From contig JAJFPB010000012.1 of the NCBI GenBank assembly GCA_020881915.1, forward strand, positions 186,001 to 250,000: 64,000 bases of DNA, in the 5' to 3' direction. The first letter of the stretch is position 1. The number at the start of each line of letters is the position of its first letter. The position numbers were made by a program, and so were the translations under genes. Below, piece by piece: positions 57,856 through 64,000 of this stretch. The notes beneath the pieces are model-generated. The model had not been told where the DNA came from. It searched no databases and saw only the letters and a program-made list of their open reading frames with translations. The DNA comes from Paramyrothecium sp. XJ0827. Taxonomy: Eukaryota; Ascomycota; Sordariomycetes; Hypocreales; Stachybotryaceae.

Positions 57856-58625
57856 TGTCAGTTTGGATGAGTGAACGTGAAGGAGATGAAAGGCGAGTTT
57901 TGGTCAACAAGATAGAATCGTGGCGAAGAGAAGAGAAATGCGGCGACGACTGGAAGTTTGGGCGAGCTGTTGAGACCGTCCCACGCCAGAACGGGGCTTT
58001 TATTTGTTATTCCTTGGAGATGTCCCGACAGCTGCATATTCCGCCCCCCCCCCCCGGGGGAAGCTTGCGCAGCGTGACCTTTTCAGACCGGTGCAGTCGA
58101 TGAATCATTGCGATGCAGGCATCGTAGTGTAGCTGAGACCGTCACTATCATCGACGTGCAGGCGACTATTTGCATCGTGACCGCCACCACCAGCGGCTCG
58201 CGCCCCGTTCCGCTCGCACATGGGGTGGAGGCTGAACCAGACAGGCATGAATGTAAGCCAAGAAAAGGCCTGTTTGTACCAGTGCTGCTGCAGAGTACAA
58301 GGTACCTTAGTAGTACTTTAGACTCTTGCTGGTGCAGCAGGGTTGACAATGGACGGGTCGATCTTCGGGACCGCACTCCAGGGGGTTGGACTAAAACGGA
58401 AATGCATCAGAACGGCTCTGGCACGTTCACCTTGTGTGGGAGCTATTTCGGGCAGTCGTGGTCGAGGACATACCTTAAGATAAGGTACTGCAAGGAATAC
58501 ACCAGGGGAAGTCGCCCAAGCTCCAAGTCTGCTACTGCCACAGAAGTCGACCGAACCGGGGAAACAGAAACTTGCACTTCGAGATCCGGCAGCACAAGGC
58601 CCAGCGAGCATAGCATCACATCACA
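57856..58625. promoter_or_regulatory. Divergent promoter region of lectin-like and giant gene 2
   Basis: 770 bp between divergent start codons at 57855 and 58626, presumably holding both promoters. It contains a run of 12-13 C followed by 5 G near 58043-58060, a sequence prone to slippage and assembly error. Open frames here run on into giant gene 2 in other frames and are shadows. Confidence 0.5.
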
Positions 58626-61600
58626 ATGGCCACGGAAGATGACTCGATCCTCATCCCCCTCAAGCTTGATGCCTTCGTCTTCAACCGCGGCGTCTGCAAC
58701 GGGACGCCGCCGCCGAAGGACCCAACCAAGCCGCACCTCCACCCCACAGCCGCGAAGATTGCACCCATCTCGCAGCCCAACTACACCTTCCTGCGTCTCG
58801 ATCACGACTACATCCAGCCAGACATCCTCAACCCCGTGGAGCTGCACAACACCTGGCCGGCCGGATTCAACTCCCGCTTCACTGACCTCGGCGACGACAC
58901 CAACAGACCCTACGAGTCGCGCCAGGGTGTCTACCTCCACTGGACTCTGCCCCGTCTCTATCGCAGCTCCATTGTCGCCGCCGACAAGAAGACGGCAGCC
59001 AGCCGCGTGCACGCCGAAGCCCTTGAAGCCCGGGGCCTGCCGCCCCACGCCGCCGACCTCGCCGAGAAGGACGGGGATGGCGACGGGAAGCCAGATGATG
59101 GTAGTCACCCGAGCGATCCGGCAGCACCCACGTTTCCCACGGTGCCAACTCGCTGGCTGGTCATCCGCTTCATTGAGAACAAGGACACCATCCAGCCGGC
59201 AGCGGCGAGGGGACGTGTGCAAAACTTCACCGCCTGGGTTGTCGAGAGCAATCGGCTCCGAAAACTGGATGATCTGGATGCCGATGTTGACCTGCAGGTG
59301 GACGTTTCGCCCTTCATCAGCGCTACCGAGGGCAAGGACACAAAGGTGGCTGCGCAAGCCGAGGTGTTCATTGGCATGAAGACACCCGCAGGGGAGTGGG
59401 AGGAAATGGAGAATGAGGAGAAGTCGAAAGTCCCTGACGCGCCCAAGTTCCTCAAGAACTTCGGCCTGTTCTCGTCCTCGAACCAGCTCTTTGCCGACTA
59501 CCAGTCTCACAACAGCAATGTTTTCTCCATGGTTGACAACTTCCAATACGGACAGACTACCGACGAGGACGGACGCGTTCGAGGCCTCTTCCTCACTGCC
59601 TGTACCGCTAGCTACTATGTGGTCGGTTGGAGCGCGGTCAAGGCAGATGACCTCTTTGCAGGCCCGCAGCTTGGCCGGTCGCTAACCCGGCAAGAGCGCC
59701 TCGATCGACTCCTTCTGACTGTGAAACTCGCCGAGACAAATGGACAGGCAGCCGAGGTCTTCAAAGATTGGCTCGAGTCCAAGGAAGCCACTCGGTCTGT
59801 CTGTCACGCTGCCATGTACGATGTTGTCTGGAGCAAAGAAGAGAAACCACGCAAGGTACCTGCGGACACCTACTGCACGCAGCTGAATAGCACCCTTCCC
59901 TTGGCCGTGGGAACGACGCCCCTGAATGCGCTGGCCACATACGCACGAGCCCACGTTCAGCTGAGCGATCCGAAACAAGAAGACCCGACGCAGCGCCAGC
60001 TCGAACTTTGGCTCAAAAAACTGGAAACGCTCCTTCTGGCCCGTGATGACGGCGTCGAATCCCAACAACAGGCGGCTGATCTGCTCTACAACTGGAACTT
60101 TGTCCGCGCAGACGGCGGTGAGGCTTGGCACTTATCAGGCGATTCGGAAGGCAGTGGAAGTGCTCAGCGCGCGTCTGACGGCCTGATCCAGCATCTGCGC
60201 ATGATGAACCGCAGCCAGCAGCTTCTGGATGGTGCGAAGCGGACACTTGCCAACCTTCAGCGAGAGCTGTTCTTCAAGTGGTGGCGCGTGGTCAGTGACC
60301 CTGCTCAGGGCAACGACCACACCCATTTCGAGGGGGTTCAGGCCCTTGCCGGCAGGATCACGATGCTCCAGGAACGGTGCGTGAAGCTAGAGGGCTATCT
60401 ATCGGACCAGAAAGACAAGAAGGGGAAAGATGCAGTCCAACCAGGGGCACGGCCAGTCTTCTACCAGCAACGGGATCCTACACTCGTTGTTGGTGGAGTG
60501 CAGAGCGGTTGGGAACCTGACTACCTGGACTCTCTCCTCGTGAGACTCGCGTCGCAGACTTTCGGTACCACTCCAAAGCCCCCACCCCCAGCTATCACGG
60601 CTGGTGAACCGGCATGGGACGGCTTGGAAAGTTTTGCGGCCAAAGTGGGAGACACGCGAGTGAGGTCGGCCATCAAACGCCTCGTTGACGAGTTCGTGGC
60701 CCTGAGACCCCTCGCTTCGCCTCCCAAATCTTCACGGCCTCTTGAGATGCCTCTTTTCCATGACCGACTCACTATGGGCTACAAAGCGCCAGGACAGAAG
60801 GAACCCTGTCCAAAGACATGTGGAGAAGGCGAACAGGAGGCTTTCGGGAATGATGGCCCGTGGCGTGACCGCTGGAATGACTCGCAGCCATGGTTTCCGT
60901 TATTCTTGGAGTGGACGATCACATACTTCCACGTCCCCTTCCGGCATTGGAGTCTCGAACCGCGCGGCAGTCTCTCACATCAATTGCCTCAGCTACGCTA
61001 CGGAATCCCGGCTACCACAGATCTCGCCCGCGAAGCCGGAGGCAGTAACGCAGACAAACACACCATCCGCGGCCGTGTTCTACTTCTTCCCCAACCCAGC
61101 TTCTCACTGGCAGCCAAGATCGATCAACTTTTCTCCAGCACCCCTGCAGATGGTCTTGAGCCAGACAGCGGCTTCCCACTTACCCCTTCCGAGCGCTGCC
61201 AATTGCAAAAAGAGCTTCACAAACTCCCGTTCCTTTCGGCACCTCTCGCTGGTCTCTCTGCCCATCTTACAACTCTCCTACAAGGAACACACATCAAACC
61301 AATCTTGCGCGACCCCATCAGACGTATTCTTGAGCCTGTTGCAGACGCCATGCGTCCCGATGCGGGCTTCAGCTCGGCGGTTCTGGGAAAAATCGGGCTG
61401 GGGACTGATCATACCCCTTTTGGTACCGGTGTTCCACAACGCGACGTTGGGCAGCCCTCGCTTTTCAAGCCCGTAACACACGGGCAGTTCCGATTTACAA
61501 AACTCAACATCATCGACAAGTTCGGGCAGGCAATTCATGCAATAGATCCAACCCCCAACTTGACGCCCCAGAGGATTTGGCCTATCATCGGGGAGTGGTA

Positions 61601-63254
61601 TGCACCACAAGTCAAGGGAAACCCCGAGGACAAGATCCCAAATGTTGTCCAAGAGGAGAGTCGCAGCGTGGGGTCCGAGGCAGGGAGTGAGACGGAACGT
61701 GAGACAGGCGAGGAGCAGCCAGCAACGTGCGAATTCGTGCAGATCCCTCCCCAGATCAACCAAGAGGCTCGGCTGAACGCGGCGTTTGTCGTTCCTTTTG
61801 ATCCAACCGAAGACCACGACGACGACACTACTAGTAGACCATCTAAAATGTCATCACGTGCACCAAAAGAGTCGGTTCCGTTCTGGCGTCCAGCGGACGA
61901 GTGGGAAAATCCCATCTGGGGGTGGGTGCTCATCAACTACGCCAACCAGGGCATCCAGCTGTTTCTGCAGGACGGCACCTTCTATCGCGAGGTTCGGCTT
62001 GCCGGTCGCAATGGAACTCAGAGCTTGCCAACTTGGCTACCGTTCGAACCGCCATCCGAGGATCCTGACCTCAACAAGAAGCCAACTCGCGAGCACGTCC
62101 AACTCCAGCGCCTAGTGGCCCGCTTTCGGGACGAAGCCTTTCTTCGTGACTTCTGGGCCATGGTCGTTCGCGCTACCAGTAACATGGAACCCGCACCGGA
62201 CGCCTTCTCCGGCTTCTCCAACGCTCTAATTGGACGACCTCTGGCTCTTGCACATGCGGGCTGGTCCCTGGAACTTGCCGGGCTGCCCCTCAGCACACAG
62301 GCTGTGGGTGACAGTCAGACGAGCGAGCCCCTCAGCAACTATGTGTTCAACATTAAAGTCGGGGATGCGTCAAAGGGTTTTGACGGGCTGGTAGGAGTCT
62401 TCGACTGCGACGCTGCCCCAGGACAACAAGACCTCGGCTTAGTGTTGGACAAGGTTTATAGCGACTTTGATCATGACCCCCCGAGTCCAATCACATCGCC
62501 GCCCGCGCTGCCATCGATGGCGAGCGATGGAAAGCGTGCGGATGATCCCCCAAAGCGGATTCTACCGAGCAAGAAGATTCCTTTGCGCACTTTCTACGTG
62601 TCGCCGGAGAATGATGACGCCGATAGGTTCACAGACCTCGAGCCATCCACCTACGTCCGCCGCCGCAACCTAGAGCTCGCCGTTCGCGGCGTACTTCTGG
62701 ATCCCTTCTCCCCTATACACGCGTACTCGGGCATCCTGCCGGTGCAGGAGCTGGTGCTGCCGGCGTGGACTTGGCAGCGCGCTCTGGAAAATATGAAAGC
62801 CTTCTTCCACCTGGGGCCGCTGGTCGTCACGAAGGATGTTCCGCCCGCGATAGCACCAGGACGGGAACTACGATCCGACACTCCAGTTGTCCTGCCGGAT
62901 GTCGATTCCAAAAACGGACTCGGAACTGTGGCGTTGCCCGGCTTGGCGAGTGGTGATTGGGCCTGGTTGCAACCATATTATCCCGCTAGCAAGGGTGCCG
63001 CCGGCGCAGAGGAGGAGGATAGCGACAGCGACGAAACCGATGGCGAATCAAGCGATTGCAGCAGTGTGAGCACGAAGAAAGATGGCATTAAGAAAGACCC
63101 CGATGATTCACTGCGAAAGCCTCTAGAACAGTACACGGCGTTGCCGGTGAAGGCTGGGGATGAGCACGTACGGTATGAGCCGGGTCCCTATACCGCAATC
63201 GAGGGCTATTTGTTGAACGTTGGGAGGAAGGAAGACGAGAATCCGAAGCCTTGA
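58626..63254 (+). CDS. Giant intronless protein 2, bacterial-like, unknown function
   Basis: A single frame of 1,542 residues with no intron, starting at an ATG in ACAATGG context and followed by a stop at 63252. No signal peptide or membrane helix. Landmarks: K-I-A-P-I-S-Q-P-N-Y-T-F-L-R-L (near 45), G-V-Y-L-H-W-T-L-P-R-L-Y-R (near 100), W-V-V-E-S-N-R-L-R (near 205), S-S-N-Q-L-F-A-D-Y-Q (near 290), W-F-P-L-F-L-E-W-T (near 757), I-W-G-W-V-L-I-N-Y-A-N-Q-G (near 1097), G-R-P-L-A-L-A-H-A-G-W-S-L-E-L (near 1205), and L-P-A-W-T-W-Q-R-A-L (near 1378). The tail is acidic. From memory, the GWxLPN-, GRPLAL-x4-LEL- and PLFLEW-type motifs occur in very large uncharacterised proteins of soil bacteria; I cannot confirm by search. 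The paired giant gene 1 and this gene probably make partners of one assembly (inference). Confidence 0.85.
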   Translation: MATEDDSILIPLKLDAFVFNRGVCNGTPPPKDPTKPHLHPTAAKIAPISQPNYTFLRLDHDYIQPDILNPVELHNTWPAGFNSRFTDLGDDTNRPYESRQGVYLHWTLPRLYRSSIVAADKKTAASRVHAEALEARGLPPHAADLAEKDGDGDGKPDDGSHPSDPAAPTFPTVPTRWLVIRFIENKDTIQPAAARGRVQNFTAWVVESNRLRKLDDLDADVDLQVDVSPFISATEGKDTKVAAQAEVFIGMKTPAGEWEEMENEEKSKVPDAPKFLKNFGLFSSSNQLFADYQSHNSNVFSMVDNFQYGQTTDEDGRVRGLFLTACTASYYVVGWSAVKADDLFAGPQLGRSLTRQERLDRLLLTVKLAETNGQAAEVFKDWLESKEATRSVCHAAMYDVVWSKEEKPRKVPADTYCTQLNSTLPLAVGTTPLNALATYARAHVQLSDPKQEDPTQRQLELWLKKLETLLLARDDGVESQQQAADLLYNWNFVRADGGEAWHLSGDSEGSGSAQRASDGLIQHLRMMNRSQQLLDGAKRTLANLQRELFFKWWRVVSDPAQGNDHTHFEGVQALAGRITMLQERCVKLEGYLSDQKDKKGKDAVQPGARPVFYQQRDPTLVVGGVQSGWEPDYLDSLLVRLASQTFGTTPKPPPPAITAGEPAWDGLESFAAKVGDTRVRSAIKRLVDEFVALRPLASPPKSSRPLEMPLFHDRLTMGYKAPGQKEPCPKTCGEGEQEAFGNDGPWRDRWNDSQPWFPLFLEWTITYFHVPFRHWSLEPRGSLSHQLPQLRYGIPATTDLAREAGGSNADKHTIRGRVLLLPQPSFSLAAKIDQLFSSTPADGLEPDSGFPLTPSERCQLQKELHKLPFLSAPLAGLSAHLTTLLQGTHIKPILRDPIRRILEPVADAMRPDAGFSSAVLGKIGLGTDHTPFGTGVPQRDVGQPSLFKPVTHGQFRFTKLNIIDKFGQAIHAIDPTPNLTPQRIWPIIGEWYAPQVKGNPEDKIPNVVQEESRSVGSEAGSETERETGEEQPATCEFVQIPPQINQEARLNAAFVVPFDPTEDHDDDTTSRPSKMSSRAPKESVPFWRPADEWENPIWGWVLINYANQGIQLFLQDGTFYREVRLAGRNGTQSLPTWLPFEPPSEDPDLNKKPTREHVQLQRLVARFRDEAFLRDFWAMVVRATSNMEPAPDAFSGFSNALIGRPLALAHAGWSLELAGLPLSTQAVGDSQTSEPLSNYVFNIKVGDASKGFDGLVGVFDCDAAPGQQDLGLVLDKVYSDFDHDPPSPITSPPALPSMASDGKRADDPPKRILPSKKIPLRTFYVSPENDDADRFTDLEPSTYVRRRNLELAVRGVLLDPFSPIHAYSGILPVQELVLPAWTWQRALENMKAFFHLGPLVVTKDVPPAIAPGRELRSDTPVVLPDVDSKNGLGTVALPGLASGDWAWLQPYYPASKGAAGAEEEDSDSDETDGESSDCSSVSTKKDGIKKDPDDSLRKPLEQYTALPVKAGDEHVRYEPGPYTAIEGYLLNVGRKEDENPKP

Positions 63255-64000
63255 GGGGCTGTACTTAGACGGGAAGTTGTTGTGGATCCCATCTCAACGC
63301 AGACATTGAAGCAATCGAACCTTTTCGCCGCACTCACCCATGACACAAGACGATGCTTCGAACGACGGCAACCTGGGCTGTGAACATCAATCGATAATGC
63401 CCAAAAGGCTCCAGGGTAAGGGTGGTTCGGCGGCCCCGTTCATGACCACCCCCTGGTGTGGAGGCATCTGCGGAGCCGGGGCTGGTGGGGAGTCCAGGGG
63501 GCGGGCCGAGCCGTGTTCGACTCCATCCATCCCGACAGAGTTAGCCTTCAGCTCACCACCAGTGCCTGGGTATCATGGTCTAGATCCAATATAACCCTAG
63601 AATTATTGGAAATTCGTGACTTCAGGTGGCATCAGACAGACCAAACAGGCCAATTGTTTCAGCCACAGCCAGCTTGGAAGTACTTAGCACCCCATAGCAA
63701 TCACAATACAGCCAGAGGTGCTCTTTTATTCCCTGTCAAATCGTCCGATAGCTAGATAAAAACCCCCGATGCTAGGTCTTATAGCAGCTTGCCGTACTGA
63801 TATTCTCTATTGGCTTAAAAAGCAGGCTCGCTGTTAGCAAGCAGCTTAGTGGCTGAGAAGCGGCGCCCAAGTCACACGTCGATACGATAATTCAGGGGCT
63901 ATGTTGTCGAACACTCCGCCTGCATCACATGCGGGACGACGCGTTCTCTGCGACAGGCCGCAAGCGGTGAGACAACTGAATGGTGAGGAGAGACTGGCTA
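63255..64000. other. Downstream region of giant gene 2
   Basis: No gene supported up to the end of the window. A short open frame at 63340-63594 overlaps likely 3' untranslated sequence. Confidence 0.5.

Noticed and set aside
58108..59546. Long frames of 423 (plus) and 367 (minus) codons.
   Set aside because: Both overlap the start of giant gene 2 in other frames, and their composition is Arg/Pro/Ser or Val/Gly-rich without motifs, as expected for shadows in GC-rich coding DNA.
1..64000. CRISPR arrays, rRNA genes, tRNA genes, intact transposons.
   Set aside because: None seen by eye; no regularly spaced repeats, no conserved rRNA blocks and no transposase frame. A tRNAscan or RepeatMasker run would be the proper test.

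Overview
The window is nuclear DNA of a filamentous ascomycete (Pezizomycotina), probably a Sordariomycete. The evidence is the gene content (HET-domain gene, DUF7708-type gene, fungal class I terpene synthase, fungal-type P450, small secreted cysteine-rich proteins, GPI-anchored cell-wall protein) and the many 43-60 nt introns with GTRNGT donors and CTAAC-type branch points. The species cannot be named from the sequence.

Layout. 1-640: the 3' end of a fungal sulfotransferase-family gene. 4.6-5.9 kb: a five-exon class I terpene synthase. 7.3-7.8 kb: a secreted Pro/Gly repeat protein. 11.1-12.3 kb: a secreted protein with an SGHYRP-type domain. 13.5-17.8 kb: a decayed 3-beta-hydroxysteroid dehydrogenase next to an intact six-exon P450. 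19.8-22.5 kb: a homeodomain plus zinc-finger regulator. 24.1-26.9 kb: a duplicated block carrying two paralogous 62-residue, six-cysteine secreted proteins. 29.4-30.3 kb: a GPI-anchored protein. 32.2-35.3 kb: a divergent MFS transporter and four-helix membrane protein. 36.9-37.6 kb: an O-methyltransferase relic. 37.9-42.7 kb: a divergent pair of a DUF7708-type protein and a DUF7025/AAA+ ATPase. 43.0-46.4 kb: a 12-exon secreted subtilase. 48.1-50.3 kb: a HET-domain gene. 52.5-63.3 kb: a visibly GC-rich module of two giant, essentially intronless genes (about 1,150 and 1,542 residues) around a lectin-like propeller gene.

How the genes may work together. Terpene synthase, P450, sterol-dehydrogenase relic, methyltransferase relic and MFS pump look like live and dead parts of one or more secondary-metabolite clusters. 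The HET, DUF7708 and AAA+ genes are typical of fungal recognition and incompatibility repertoires. The small cysteine-rich proteins, GPI protein, subtilase and SGHYRP protein form a secreted set suited to host or competitor contact. The giant-gene module is the strongest candidate for an undescribed system: its large proteins resemble, from memory, uncharacterised bacterial families, none of its three proteins shows a signal peptide, and a carbohydrate-binding-like protein sits between them. The gene-poor stretches hold no gene I can support, and part of them looks like mutated relics. For spliced genes I checked that the exons keep one reading frame from start to stop; no database search was possible.
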